The notes: generated from the letters alone by a model not told the origin. Shown: positions 27,400 to 37,962, counted from the stretch's first letter. The stretch: 64,000 bases of DNA from Cyanobium gracile PCC 6307 (GCF_000316515.1 NC_019675.1:1823964-1887963), one strand, 5' to 3'. Translations and numbers: made by a program.

Positions 27400-29967
27400 A
27401 TGTCCCGTCCAGCCTCCGGTCAGCCGCCGGCCACCGCCAGCGGCCACCCCTTCTGGAGCGAGCCGATCGCCGAGCTGCTGGCCAGGCTCGGTACGGGGGC
27501 GAACGGGCTGAGCTCCCAGGAAGCGGGCCGGCGCCTGCTCAGCGAGGGCCCCAACAGCCTCGCCGCTCCGGCACGGGGTGGGGCGCTGTGGCTGCTGCTG
27601 CGCCAGTTCACCAGCCCGATCATCCTGATCCTGGCCGGCGCGGCCCTGCTCTCCTTCCTGCTGGATTCGCCCACCGACGGGCTGATCATCCTGGTGATCG
27701 TGCTGATCAGCGGCCTGCTGGGCTTCTGGCAGGAGCACGGGGCCGCCGGCGCCATGGAGCAGCTGCTGCGCACGGTGCAGACCACCGCCCGGGTGCGCCG
27801 CGACGGCAGCGAGCAGGCCGTGCCGGTGGCCCAGGTGGTGCCGGGCGATCTGCTGGTGCTCTCGGCCGGGGCCGGGATCCCCGCCGACTGCCGCCTGCTG
27901 GAGGAACGGGACCTCAGCCTCAACGAGGCGGCCCTCACCGGTGAGAGCTTTCCGGTGAGCAAGCACGCGGTGCCCGTGGCCGCCGACGCCCCCCTGGCGG
28001 GGCGCACCGGGGTGCTGTACTTCGGCACCCACGTGGTCAGCGGCAGCGGCACCGCGGTGGTGGTGCGCACCGGCGCCGCCACCCAGTTCGCGGCCATCGC
28101 CGAGCGGCTGCGGCAGCGGAGCCCCGAGACGGACTTCGAGCGGGGCGTGCGCCGCTTCGGGGCCCTGCTGCTGGAGGTGACGCTGGCTCTGGTGATCGCG
28201 ATCTTCGCGGTCAACGTGTATCTGCGCCGGCCGGTGGTGGATTCGTTCCTGTTCGCCCTGGCCCTCGGCGTGGGGCTCACCCCGCAACTGCTGCCGGCGA
28301 TCATCTCCGTGAACCTGGCCCAGGGGGCGCGCCGGATGGCCGCCCGCCAGGTGATCGTCAAGCGGCTCTCGTCGATCGAGAACTTCGGCAGCATGGCGAT
28401 CCTCTGCTCCGACAAGACCGGCACGCTCACCGAGGGCACGGCCAGGGTGCAGCGCAGCTGCGGCATCGACGGTGGCCCCAACCCGGCGGTGCTGCGCCAC
28501 GCGGCCGTGAACGCCGGCTTCGAGACGGGCTTCAGCAACCCGATCGATGCGGCGATCCGGGAGGCCGGCGGTGGCGATCTCGGCGACTGGAGCAAGCTCG
28601 ACGAGCTCCCCTTCGACTTCGTGCGCAAGCGCCTGAGCGTCCTGGCCCGCCAGGGGGACACGCCGGTGCTGATCACCAAGGGGGCCTTCCTCAAGGTGCT
28701 GGAGGTGTGCGAGCGGGCCGAGGCCGCCGATGGCTCCACGCTGCCGCTGGCGCCGGTGGAGCCGGAGCTGCGCCGCCTCTATGCCGACTGGAGCGCCGAG
28801 GGGTACCGGGTGCTGGCGGTGGCCGTGCGGCGCTGGCCCGCCGAAGGCTCCCTGGTGCCCCGCCGGGTGCGTCCCGAGGACGAGGCGGGAATGACGTTCC
28901 TGGGCCTGCTGGGCCTCAGCGATCCCCTGCGCCCCGGGGTGCGGGACACCGTGGCCGAACTGGAGCGGCTGGGGGTGCGGCTCAAGATCATCACCGGCGA
29001 CAACGCCCTGGTGGCGGCCCGGGTGGGCCGGGAGGCGGGCCTGCGCAACCCCGAGGTGCTCACCGGCGCCCAGCTGCAGCAGCTCAGCGACATCGCCCTG
29101 CCGGTGCGGGCCGAGGCGGTGGATGTGTTCGCCGAGATCGAACCGAACCAGAAGGAGCGGCTGATCCATGCCCTGCGCAACGCCGGCCAGGTGGTGGGCT
29201 ACCTGGGGGACGGCATCAACGACGCTCCCGCCCTGCATGCCGCCGATGTGGGCCTCTCGGTGCAGGGGGCGGTGGACGTGGCCCGGGAGGCGGCCGACAT
29301 CGTGCTGCTCGAGCCGGACCTGGCGGTGCTGCTGGCGGGGATCCGCGAGGGCCGGCGCACCTTCGCCAACACGCTCAAGTACGTGTTCATGGCCACCAGC
29401 GCCAACTTCGGCAACATGTTCTCGATGGCCGGCGCCTCCCTGCTGCTGCCGTTCCTGCCCCTGTTGCCGAAGCAGATCCTGCTCACCAACCTGCTGACCG
29501 ATCTGCCGGAGATGACCATCGCCACCGACCGGGTGGATCCCGACTGGATCGAGCGGCCGCACCGCTGGAGCCTGCCCTTCATCCGGCGCTTCATGGTCAC
29601 CTTCGGGCTGGTCAGCTCGGTGTTCGACTACCTCACCTTCGCGGTGCTGCTCTGGGTCCTGAAGGCGGATGCGGCCCAGTTCCGCACCGGCTGGTTCCTG
29701 GAGTCGGTGATCTCGGCCGCCTCGATCGTGCTGGTGATCCGCACCCGCGGGCCCCTGTTCCGCAGCCGACCCTCCCGCTGGCTGGTGGCCGCCACGGTGG
29801 CCGTGGTGGGCCTCACCCTGCTGCTGCCCTGGACCTCCCTGGGCGCGCTGTTCGGCCTGGTGCCCCTGCCGCCGGTGGTCCTGGCCCTGCTGGCGGTGAT
29901 CCTGGCGGCCTATGTGGCGAGCGCCGAAACGGCCAAGGGCTGGTTCTACCGGCACCTGGCGCGCTGA
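27400..29967 (+). CDS. mgtA: magnesium-translocating P-type ATPase (MgtA-like)
   Basis: The 855-aa protein from the ATG at 27400 (MSRPASGQPPATASGHP) is a P3B ATPase. It shows TGESFPVSK in the actuator domain, the phosphorylation site SDKTGTLTEG (Asp338), TGDN and GDGINDAPAL hinge motifs, and about ten membrane helices including GLTPQLLPAIISVNLAQGA, the ion-path helix. PNQKERLIHALR is family-typical. It imports Mg2+ (or Ni2+) in relatives. No leader-peptide regulation is visible upstream. Confidence 0.9.
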   Translation: MSRPASGQPPATASGHPFWSEPIAELLARLGTGANGLSSQEAGRRLLSEGPNSLAAPARGGALWLLLRQFTSPIILILAGAALLSFLLDSPTDGLIILVIVLISGLLGFWQEHGAAGAMEQLLRTVQTTARVRRDGSEQAVPVAQVVPGDLLVLSAGAGIPADCRLLEERDLSLNEAALTGESFPVSKHAVPVAADAPLAGRTGVLYFGTHVVSGSGTAVVVRTGAATQFAAIAERLRQRSPETDFERGVRRFGALLLEVTLALVIAIFAVNVYLRRPVVDSFLFALALGVGLTPQLLPAIISVNLAQGARRMAARQVIVKRLSSIENFGSMAILCSDKTGTLTEGTARVQRSCGIDGGPNPAVLRHAAVNAGFETGFSNPIDAAIREAGGGDLGDWSKLDELPFDFVRKRLSVLARQGDTPVLITKGAFLKVLEVCERAEAADGSTLPLAPVEPELRRLYADWSAEGYRVLAVAVRRWPAEGSLVPRRVRPEDEAGMTFLGLLGLSDPLRPGVRDTVAELERLGVRLKIITGDNALVAARVGREAGLRNPEVLTGAQLQQLSDIALPVRAEAVDVFAEIEPNQKERLIHALRNAGQVVGYLGDGINDAPALHAADVGLSVQGAVDVAREAADIVLLEPDLAVLLAGIREGRRTFANTLKYVFMATSANFGNMFSMAGASLLLPFLPLLPKQILLTNLLTDLPEMTIATDRVDPDWIERPHRWSLPFIRRFMVTFGLVSSVFDYLTFAVLLWVLKADAAQFRTGWFLESVISAASIVLVIRTRGPLFRSRPSRWLVAATVAVVGLTLLLPWTSLGALFGLVPLPPVVLALLAVILAAYVASAETAKGWFYRHLAR

Positions 29968-30096
29968 TGGACTCTTCCCTGAGCGCGGGCTTCGCCCACC
30001 TCCCAGGCGAATTCCGCTCCCTTGCCGCCGAGGCCCTGGCCCTGGGGGCGGCGCTGCTGCGGGGGCTGGAGCCTGGAGGCCTGCTGAGTCCCCCGC

Positions 30097-31644
30097 TCAG
30101 GGCGCCGCGCCGCTCCAGGCGATGCCGGCCAGTTCGGCCAGGTCGCGGTGCCAGCTGGCCAGATCGTGCCGGTTGAGGTGGCGCAGGTGGTCGTGGCCGC
30201 AGGCCCGCGCCAGCACCTGCATCAGCGCCACCGTTGAGCGGAAGAAGCGATCCAGCCGCTGGGCGGCGTGCTCCACCTCCAGCCGGCGGCGCAGCTGGGG
30301 ATCCTGGGTGGCCACTCCCGCCGGGCAGCGGTTGGTGTGGCAGATCCGGGAGCCGACGCAGCCGATCGCCTGGATGGCGGCATTGGCCAGGGCGATCCCA
30401 TCGGCCCCGAGGGCCAGAGCCTTGACGCAGTCGGCCGGGGAGCGCAGGCCGCCGGTGACGATCAGCGTCACCTGGCCGCTGGCCCCGTGGCGGTCGAGAT
30501 GGGCCCGGGCCCGGGCGAGGGCGGGGATGGTGGGTACGGCCGTGTGATCACGGAATAGCAGGGGGGCGCCGCCGGTGCCGCCGCCGCGGCCATCGAGGAT
30601 CAGGTAATCGGCCCCGGCCTCGAGGGCGAAATCGAGATCGGCCTCGATGTGCTGGGCACTGAGCTTGAAGCCCACCGGGATGCCGCCGCTGAGCTCCCGC
30701 ACCCGATCGCCGAAGGCGCGGAAATCCGCCGGGGTGTGGAGACCGGCGAAGGTGGCGGGGGAGCAGGCCGGCTCGCCTGCGGGGATGCCGCGGATCGCGG
30801 CGATGCGCGCCGTGACCTTGGCGCCGGGGAGGTGGCCGCCGGTGCCGGTCTTGGCGGCCTGGCCGGCCTTGAAGTGGAAGGCCTGCACCAGCGGCAGCAG
30901 CTCTTCCCGGTAGCCGAACATCGCCGGGGCGAGCTCGTAGAGATAGCGGTGGTTGGCGGCCTGCTCCTCGCCCAGCATCCCCCCCTCGCCGGAGCAGATG
31001 CCCGTGCCGGCCCGCTCCGCCCCGGTGGCCAGGGCCAGCTTGGCCTCCTCGGAGAGGGCGCCGAAGCTCATGTCCGACACCAGCAGCGGGATCTCCAGCC
31101 GCAGGGGGCGCCGGGCCGCAGGGCCGATCACCAGCTCCGTGCCGACCGGCGCATCGACGGCCAGGGGCCGGCGCGCCAGCTGGGCCGTCAGGATCTGGAT
31201 GTCGTCCCAGAGGGGCAGCTGGGCGCGCGGCACCCCCATGGCCGCCACCGGCCCTTCCCGCCCCACCGCGTCGAGGCCATGCTCGGCGAGTTCGTGGATC
31301 AGCTCCAGGTTGGGCTCCTCCGCCGTGGCGTGGGGCGCAGGCATCCCACCGCCCCCGGACGCGCCGTCTTCCCCCACGGCGAAAGCGGTGCCCACCCGAT
31401 CAGGGGGAACCCGGGCATGGGTGCCGTCGCAGAAGGGGGGTGTGGCGGTCTGCTTGCAGCGACACAGCAGGGCCTTGCCGCTCTTCTCGGCCACGAAAGA
31501 GAGCGGTGTGAAGCCGCTGCCTTCGTGGGAGCCATCGCAGAAAGGCTGGTCCGCTGAGCGGCCACAGGCGCAATAGAAATATTCCTTCCCTTCCTCCAGG
31601 TCGACGCGGATGGGCGTCCGGGCGGCCACCGTCGGTGCGGGCAT
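30097..31644 (-). CDS. double CDGSH iron-sulfur domain fused to FMN-binding glutamate synthase-like domain
   Basis: 515 aa from MPAPTVAARTPIRVDLEEGK. Two CDGSH-type [2Fe-2S] motifs occur at the N-terminus: Cys25, Cys27, Cys36, His40, and Cys61, Cys63, Cys72, His76. Residues ~110-515 are a GltB-type FMN barrel with LLVSDMSFGALSEEAKLALA, GTGICSGEGGM, FKAGQAAKTGTGGHLPGAKV, YLILDGRGGGTGGAP and ICHTNRCPAGVATQDP, a 3Fe-4S-type Cys cluster. No glutaminase domain is present, so it is not a full glutamate synthase. Its electron donor and substrate are unknown. It is divergent from the ADH gene. Confidence 0.82.
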   Translation of the reverse strand: MPAPTVAARTPIRVDLEEGKEYFYCACGRSADQPFCDGSHEGSGFTPLSFVAEKSGKALLCRCKQTATPPFCDGTHARVPPDRVGTAFAVGEDGASGGGGMPAPHATAEEPNLELIHELAEHGLDAVGREGPVAAMGVPRAQLPLWDDIQILTAQLARRPLAVDAPVGTELVIGPAARRPLRLEIPLLVSDMSFGALSEEAKLALATGAERAGTGICSGEGGMLGEEQAANHRYLYELAPAMFGYREELLPLVQAFHFKAGQAAKTGTGGHLPGAKVTARIAAIRGIPAGEPACSPATFAGLHTPADFRAFGDRVRELSGGIPVGFKLSAQHIEADLDFALEAGADYLILDGRGGGTGGAPLLFRDHTAVPTIPALARARAHLDRHGASGQVTLIVTGGLRSPADCVKALALGADGIALANAAIQAIGCVGSRICHTNRCPAGVATQDPQLRRRLEVEHAAQRLDRFFRSTVALMQVLARACGHDHLRHLNRHDLASWHRDLAELAGIAWSGAAP

Positions 31645-31756
31645 CGGAGGTCTCGCGAAGGTGCGGAGGCCTGGGGCCCCGTTGCCAGTGTGGGCGCCAG
31701 AGTGGATGCTGCGAACGCGCGCCGGGACACTGCGCCGGTCCGCCGGGGAGGCCGAC

Positions 31757-32806
31757 ATGAAGGCGATGGTGATCGAGGCCTGCTGCGACATGGCGCTCAC
31801 ACCGGCCCCGCTGGTGCCGATGGACCTGCCGCCGCCCGTGCCGGGGCCCGGCGAGCTGCTGGTGAAGGTGGAGGTGTGCGGGGTGTGCCACACCGAACTC
31901 GATGAGATCGAGGGACGCACCCCTCCACCCCGCTTTCCGGTGATCCCGGGCCATCAGATCGTCGGCACCGTGGCCGCCAGCGACCCCGGCTGCGAAGGCT
32001 TAGCTCCGGGCGACGCGGTGGGCATCGCCTGGATCTTCCACGCCTGCGGCAGCTGCGCGTTCTGCCGCAGCGGCCGGGAGAACCTCTGCCCGGCGTTCGT
32101 GGCCACCGGCCGGGACGTCAACGGCGGCTACGCAGAGTACGTGACCGTGCCGGCAGCGTTCGCCCATCGCCTGCCGGCGGGGCTGGAGGCCGCGTCGGTG
32201 GCACCCATGCTCTGCGCCGGGGCGATCGGGTACCGCTCGCTCGAACTCTCCGGCCTGGCCGATGGGCAGGACATGGGGCTCACCGGCTTCGGGGCGTCGG
32301 CCCACCTGGTGCTGCCGATGGTGCGCCACCGCTTTCCGGCCTCGCGGGTGTTCGTGTTCGCCCGCAGCGCCGTCCAGCGGGCCTTCGCCCTGGAACTGGG
32401 GGCCGCCTGGGCCGGGGCCACCGAAGCCGAATCCCCCGTGAAGCTGCACGCCGTGATCGACACCACCCCGGCCTGGACACCCGTTGTGGCCGCCCTGAGG
32501 AACCTGCACCCCGGCGGCCGGCTGGTGATCAACGCCATCGGCAAGCAGGAGGCTGACAAGGCGGCCCTGCTGAACCTCGACTACTCCCGCGATCTCTGGC
32601 GCGAGAAGGAGATCCGCTCGGTGGCCAACGTGACCCGCGCCGACGTGCGGGAGTTCCTGGCCTTGGCGGCCGCCGCCGGGATCCGCGCTGAGGTGAAGGA
32701 GTTCCCCCTGGCCGAGGCGAACCAGGCCCTGCAGGAGCTGCGCCGCGGCCAGGGGCGGGGGGCCAAGGTGCTGCGGATCGGATCGGCCGGCGCTGCCGGG
32801 ATCTGA
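31757..32806 (+). CDS. zinc-dependent alcohol dehydrogenase
   Basis: 349-aa MDR-superfamily enzyme starting MKAMVIEACCDMALTPAPLV. The catalytic zinc site includes CGVCHTEL and PGHQIVG, where Gln replaces the usual Glu after His; structural-zinc cysteines lie in HACGSCAFCRSGRENLC. The nucleotide-binding GFGASAHLVLPM lacks the canonical GxGxxG but is typical of this subfamily. It is divergent from the CDGSH/GltS gene, about 110 bp between starts; joint control is plausible. Its stop abuts that of the DUF1348 gene. Confidence 0.85.
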   Translation: MKAMVIEACCDMALTPAPLVPMDLPPPVPGPGELLVKVEVCGVCHTELDEIEGRTPPPRFPVIPGHQIVGTVAASDPGCEGLAPGDAVGIAWIFHACGSCAFCRSGRENLCPAFVATGRDVNGGYAEYVTVPAAFAHRLPAGLEAASVAPMLCAGAIGYRSLELSGLADGQDMGLTGFGASAHLVLPMVRHRFPASRVFVFARSAVQRAFALELGAAWAGATEAESPVKLHAVIDTTPAWTPVVAALRNLHPGGRLVINAIGKQEADKAALLNLDYSRDLWREKEIRSVANVTRADVREFLALAAAAGIRAEVKEFPLAEANQALQELRRGQGRGAKVLRIGSAGAAGI

Positions 32807-33298
32807 TCAGAGGCCCAGATCGGACAGGCCCGGATGGTCGTGGGGGCGGCGGCCCAGCGGCCAGTGGTACTTCCGCTCGCGCTCCTGAATGGGGAGGTCG
32901 TTGATGCTGGCGATGCGGGTGTGCATGAAGCCCTGGGCATCGAACTCCCAGTTTTCGTTGCCGTAGGAACGGAACCAGTGGCCGGAATCGTCGTGCCATT
33001 CGTAGGCGAAACGCACGGCGATGCGGTGGCCGTGGAAGGCCCAGAGTTCCTTGATCAGGCGATAGTCGAGCTCCCGGGCCCATTTACGGGCCAGAAACTG
33101 CCGGATGGCCTCGCGGCCGCTGACGAACTCGGCCCGGTTGCGCCAGACGCTGTCCGGGCTGTAGGCCAGCGCCACCCGTTCCGGATCGCGGCCGTTCCAG
33201 GCATCCTCGGCCAGGCGCACTTTGGTGGCGGCCGATTCGGCATCGAAGGGGGGAAAGGGGGGCCTGGGGGATTCCGGAGTGGTCACTGGAGCGGTCAT
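32807..33298 (-). CDS. DUF1348 (NTF2/SnoaL-like) protein
   Basis: 163 aa, start [20 protein letters not shown]. The core [60 protein letters not shown] and [20 protein letters not shown] is characteristic of the DUF1348 cone-shaped alpha+beta fold. Function is unknown. It is exactly end-to-end with the alcohol dehydrogenase (stop codons adjacent). Confidence 0.85.
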   Translation of the reverse strand: MTAPVTTPESPRPPFPPFDAESAATKVRLAEDAWNGRDPERVALAYSPDSVWRNRAEFVSGREAIRQFLARKWARELDYRLIKELWAFHGHRIAVRFAYEWHDDSGHWFRSYGNENWEFDAQGFMHTRIASINDLPIQERERKYHWPLGRRPHDHPGLSDLGL

Positions 33299-33320
33299 TC
33301 CACAGCGTGGACAGGCTAAT

Positions 33321-33689
33321 TCAGAAGGGAATCGTGTAAGTGTTGCCCCGCTCACTGCGCACCAGGAAGGTGGAGGAGGTCTGTCGGTAGGTGGCCAGGG
33401 TGGTGCGGCCATTGCTGGGCTCGGTGATCAGCAACTTGCCGCATTCCTCCCGATCCCCCTGGCCGCAGGTCCAGGGCTCGCCCACCTTCTCCATCTCGAT
33501 CTGCTTGCCGTCGGAGCGGAAGGTGACCGTGAACGAAGTGGAGCCGCCCGCGACCAGGCAGGCTTCGGCGCGGCCGTTGAAGGAGCAGGTCTGCCAGGCG
33601 GCCTGGGCCTGGCCGGACGGGATGGGCGGCAGTAGCAGGGCGGTGGCGGCGGCGGCCACGGCGCAGAGGGCCGCCCGGGGGGAACGCAT
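33321..33689 (-). CDS. secreted hypothetical protein
   Basis: 122 aa beginning [20 protein letters not shown] with a signal peptide cleaved near GQAQA. The mature ~90 residues are beta-rich with four cysteines ([26 protein letters not shown]), suggesting two disulfides in the periplasm. I do not recognise a named family. It starts divergently from nothing nearby and sits just before the toxin-antitoxin pair. Confidence 0.6.
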   Translation of the reverse strand: MRSPRAALCAVAAAATALLLPPIPSGQAQAAWQTCSFNGRAEACLVAGGSTSFTVTFRSDGKQIEMEKVGEPWTCGQGDREECGKLLITEPSNGRTTLATYRQTSSTFLVRSERGNTYTIPF

Positions 33690-33763
33690 CGGGCAGGGGC
33701 GCCGGGGAGGTCCACTCTGGCCCCCGCAGTGCCCAATGCTGCCCCCATTGATGCGGAGGCATG

Positions 33764-34111
33764 TCACCGCTCAAGGCCACCTGCCCGCAGGATGTCGACC
33801 AAAACATCAAGGACCTCAGACATTTTCACGCGACTCAACCTGCCGGCCACTCCAGAAATGATCGAGAAATTCGCAGTGAACAACTTTCCGATTCGCACAA
33901 AGCTCTCACGCTTGAGCCCACCTTCGGCAAAGTCACTTTCCGAAAGAGATATTGCTAATCTGTCTGCGTAGGACCTGCTTGTGATCTGACACAGCACAAA
34001 GTCTCCCATTCCAACATCTGCAATGACCAAGGCCGGCCTGCGCTTGGCTTGCGAGAGGTCGGAATAGGGAAAAGGGATGAGTACGACGTCACCTATTGCA
34101 GGTGGGCCCAT
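33764..34111 (-). CDS. MazF/PemK-family toxin
   Basis: A 115-aa endoribonuclease-type toxin. The N-terminal GDVVLIPFPYSDLSQAKRRP followed by ALVIADVGMGDFVLCQITSR is the MazF/PemK SH3-like core. The KRRPALV loop carries the conserved Arg-Pro. It overlaps the upstream antitoxin by 19 bp, the usual TA layout. Confidence 0.83.
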   Translation of the reverse strand: MGPPAIGDVVLIPFPYSDLSQAKRRPALVIADVGMGDFVLCQITSRSYADRLAISLSESDFAEGGLKRESFVRIGKLFTANFSIISGVAGRLSRVKMSEVLDVLVDILRAGGLER

Positions 34112-34302
34112 GCAGCTTCCTCTTCTGAGTTCAGCCAGTCGGCCGCTAGGGCCGTTTCACTCAAGACAACTCCGCTGACGACAGAGTCAGGGTCGTCACC
34201 GGGAACGGAAACGAACACCTTCGCCCCCGCCTTCAGATGGACAGGACTCTGGATTCTGATACGCCCATCTTTTTCAACGACAGCCTCAAATGTGTTTTCC
34301 AT
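34093..34302 (-). CDS. AbrB/MazE-like antitoxin
   Basis: 69 aa, MENTFEAVVEKDGRIRIQSP then VHLKAGAKVFVSVPGD. The N-terminal half resembles a swapped-hairpin AbrB DNA-binding fold; the acidic C-terminus (ADWLNSEEEAAWAHL) would bind and neutralise the MazF-type toxin encoded downstream. Confidence 0.75.
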   Translation of the reverse strand: MENTFEAVVEKDGRIRIQSPVHLKAGAKVFVSVPGDDPDSVVSGVVLSETALAADWLNSEEEAAWAHLQ

Positions 34303-34428
34303 AGGAATGGGTCAAATGTCCTACGTCGGCGTTCATTCAGCATAGCTCAAATGTTGTCGGTGCCAAATCAAGCCCAAACGCTGCCCTTGGGGTGGGTGGC
34401 CGAAGGGCCGCTTCTGCACAGACAACGC

Positions 34429-34602
34429 CTACGGCTGTACCAAAGGAATCATTTGCCGTCCATGACGGCGATTGATCTGGAAGTCACTATCCGTCGTAAG
34501 AAGCAGCGGCGAGTCGTTGATCTCCGCGAGGCGAATCAATGCGGCATCCGCCAGAGAAGCGGGCACATTCTCATAGCGCTTAAGAAAGGAACCCAGGGTT
34601 GG
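34429..34602 (-). pseudogene. VapC PIN-domain toxin remnant (C-terminal third)
   Basis: Translation gives TLGSFLKRYENVPASLADAA, then LIRLAEINDSPLLLTTDSDF and QINRRHGRQMIPLVQP ending in TAG. This is the C-terminal part of a PIN nuclease, containing the third and fourth acidic positions. The N-terminal two-thirds with the first Asp is missing. It begins inside the vapB reading frame, so a deletion joined the two genes. Confidence 0.72.
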
Positions 34603-34822
34603 ATGACAGATCAGCGGGCCCGCCTTCGCAGCAGCCCACGAGATCGGCCAACAGATCAGCTGCGGAGGGGTGTGCTGCGTCTTCCACGCCTTGCTCTGGG
34701 GATTGGAGAAACGCCGTCAATGCGCGACGAACCAATTCGGACTTGCTGAGACGGCGCCGTTGGGCCTGCTCGGTGAGTTGCGCATCGAGGGCCTCGGTCA
34801 ACTTGATTGAGATCACCGCCAT
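34580..34822 (-). CDS. ribbon-helix-helix (CopG/VapB-type) antitoxin
   Basis: 80 aa from MAVISIKLTEALDAQLTEQA. Residues 1-45 form a ribbon-helix-helix domain (RRRLSKSELVRRALTAFL). The tail PSAADLLADLVGCCEGGPAD then LSSNP is the usual toxin-binding end. The last few residues come from the junction with the truncated PIN gene. With no intact toxin it is a solitary antitoxin, still potentially DNA-binding. Confidence 0.72.
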   Translation of the reverse strand: MAVISIKLTEALDAQLTEQAQRRRLSKSELVRRALTAFLQSPEQGVEDAAHPSAADLLADLVGCCEGGPADLSSNPGFLS

Positions 34823-34879
34823 GGCCAGCACCCCGTCATCGGCATCCCAATCCTGCCGGCTGCCAAGCGGTCTTACGAC

Positions 34880-35740
34880 TCACCCCCCCAACCCCCTACA
34901 AGCCCGCAGCACCACATCGGCGCAGCGGCCGTACACAGCGGCCCGCCAGGCGGGGCTGTCGATCAGGAAGGCCTCGCGGACCTGGCGGCGGATCGCCTCC
35001 CGGTGGGGGGTGGGGCGATCGGGCACGGCGTGCAGCCAGGCATCGGCGCGCAGGGCCGCCAGCACCTCCGCGATCGGCCGGGTGCCGAACTCCAGGGCCA
35101 GAACGGTGAGCTCCACCGCAGGGAGCATTCGGCGCAGAAACACGGGCACCGACCCCGACACCTCCGACGAGCTGGAGGGGCCCAGGCCGGGCCGGGTGAC
35201 CTCCGGGCCATACCAGCGTTGCAGCCGCTCCCAGTCGTCGCCAGTGCTGCCGCTGCCGATCAGCTCGCCGTAGCCCCAGGGGCCCAGGCCGGTGTGCAGG
35301 TCGATCACCGCCAGGCGGCGGCAGGCCGGGCCGAGGTGATCGGTGAGGATCGTCTCCAGAGTGGACAGCGACCAGCTGGGGCGGCTGCCGCCGTAGAAGA
35401 GGCCGGTGGGATGGGTGTACTGGCCGCGCTGCAGCGCCGCCTGGTAGGCGGCCATCCCCTGCCCAGTGATGAAGGCCTCCAGAAGGGCGTCGGCCCGTTG
35501 CCGCTCGGGCCCGTCCCAGTCGCCGGGCAGCAGGGCGTCGTGGAGGGCGTCGTAGGCCGGGTTCTCGGGCAGGGTGCCGCGGAAGTCAAGGCCGTTGCGG
35601 TTGAGATCAATGTTGTGTTCGTTGCCGCGGCGCAGCCAGGCGAAGCGATGGGGGTTGAGGGCATGGATCAGCAGCGCCCCGCCGCCGGCCGGCAGGGCGC
35701 CGTGGAGTTCATCCAGCAGAACGCCCACCTGGCAACCGGA
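34880..35740 (-). pseudogene. 5'-truncated DUF2817 (M14-like) peptidase gene
   Basis: The sequence is nearly identical to residues ~76 onward of the complete gene at 59678-60766 (SGCQVGVLLDELHGALPAGG onward). The first ~75 codons, including the HxxE zinc ligands in GTHGVEGL, are gone. Homology stops at about 35740, where unrelated IS-like sequence begins. The truncated copy cannot be an active metallopeptidase. Confidence 0.85.
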
Positions 35741-35754
35741 TTCAGCGCAGCCCC

Positions 35755-36159
35755 TCAAGAGCGGTCAACCTGATTGGCGCGGCCCCTCAACCAGATTCTC
35801 GCCGGATACTTCGCCGGGAGCTCTTCGTTGAGCAGCCGATCGCGATTCTTGTTGAATGTCGTGGGATGCCAGACGAAGTCGTCGGGATTGAGGCCAGCAA
35901 ACCAGCGGACCAGCAGGTTGTAGTCCAGCTGTTCCATCATCATCCGCTCCGAGCGGATGCCATAGATCGCCTGCAGCAACAGGGCCAGCAGCAGTTGCTC
36001 CGGCGAGATCGAGGGCCTGCCGCCCTCGGGGTAGAGCCTGCAGAAGGTGGGCTTGAGCCGATCCAGGGCCTGATCCGCCAGCCGCCTGGCCTGGCTCAGG
36101 GATGGCCGGACGGAATCCGGTCTTCTGTGGAGATGTACGAGAACAGGGGGCTGGTGCAT
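35755..36159 (-). pseudogene. IS5-type transposase N-terminal fragment
   Basis: About 105 residues match the DUF772-type N-terminus of IS5-family transposases: ALDRLKPTFCRLYPEGGRPS, SPEQLLLALLLQAIYGIRSE, EQLDYNLLVRWFAGLNPDDF, WHPTTFNKNRDRLLNEE. The DDE catalytic domain is absent. A 13-bp stretch at 35764-35776 (GTCAACCTGATTG) equals part of the arm of the large palindrome at 58921-58970, suggesting a shared element end. Confidence 0.75.
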
Positions 36160-36224
36160 TCCTGCTGCCCGCGAATTCGCTCAGTGCCGTTGGGCCACTC
36201 TCCCGCGACTGGGCAGGTTTTTCA

Positions 36225-36261
36225 GCAGACTCCTAGGGGTGCGGCGCTTGCTCATCGGGGG
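36225..36261 (-). repeat. scar A, left half: start of a decayed IS3-type orfA
   Basis: The minus strand from 36255 reads MSKRRTP and then leaves the transposase frame. It is the same 5' end as the better-preserved copy at 42558-42765. The 1701-bp IS is inserted immediately upstream of this start codon; the rest of the scar continues at 37963. Confidence 0.65.
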
Positions 36262-36298
36262 CGGTGACTGCCAGGAAAGATGACGCCCCTGCCGTTGA

Positions 36299-37380
<1,082 letters not shown>

Positions 37381-37384
<4 letters not shown>

Positions 37385-37887
37385 TCCCCCTCGTCCTCGC
37401 CCCAGTAGGCCTGGATCTTTTTTGAGGCGATCAGCAGTGCCGCCGCCTCCGCCAGGGCCTTGTCCTTGCGGCGCAGCTCCTGCTGGAGCCGTTTGATCTC
37501 ACGCTGGTCCTCCTGGTGCCGCTTCTGGAGGTCCTTCTGATCGGCCATCGTCAGCAGCGGCTGGGCATTGGCATCCTGGGCTGCCTGACGCCAGCGGTCC
37601 ACCTGCTCGGGGAACAGGCCCCGCTCGCGGCAGTATCCACCCAGTTCAGTCGCGTTCAGCCCGGCGGTCTCCAGCACCACCGTGAACTTGTCGGCTGGGC
37701 CCCAACCCTCGGGGTCCTTCTGGGTGGCCGGCACCACCTCGCCCTGCAACCGCCAGGCCTTCCGCCACTTGTAGAGCGTGATCACGTGGATGCCCAGCTC
37801 TGCTGAGATCTGGGCCACGCTCTGCCGGTGCGGTGGACTCATCCGCCTTCTCACATCAGCTTTGACGGCCTCGCTGTAACGGCGCAT
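37381..37887 (-). CDS. IS3-type transposase OrfA, copy 1
   Basis: 168 aa: helix-turn-helix region (SVAQISAELGIHVITLYKWR), a linker, and a C-terminal coiled coil (KDLQKRHQEDQREIKRLQQE then LRRKDKALAEAAALLIASKK) typical of OrfA leucine-zipper dimerisation. Confidence 0.88.
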
Positions 37888-37962
37888 TGCTCTGCTCCAT
37901 CAAGCCCCCTGGTGGAAAAAGCGGTCAGGATGGAGAGGCGTCAACTTTCCTGGCAGAGGGGG

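Noticed and set aside
27262-29955. 897-codon open frame antisense to the MgtA-like gene
   Set aside because: Same artefact; the sense strand carries all P-type ATPase motifs.
29968-30096. Small plus-strand gene after the MgtA-like gene (MDSSLSAGFAHLPGEF)
   Set aside because: It continues only by running antisense into the CDGSH/GltS gene and has no recognisable pattern.
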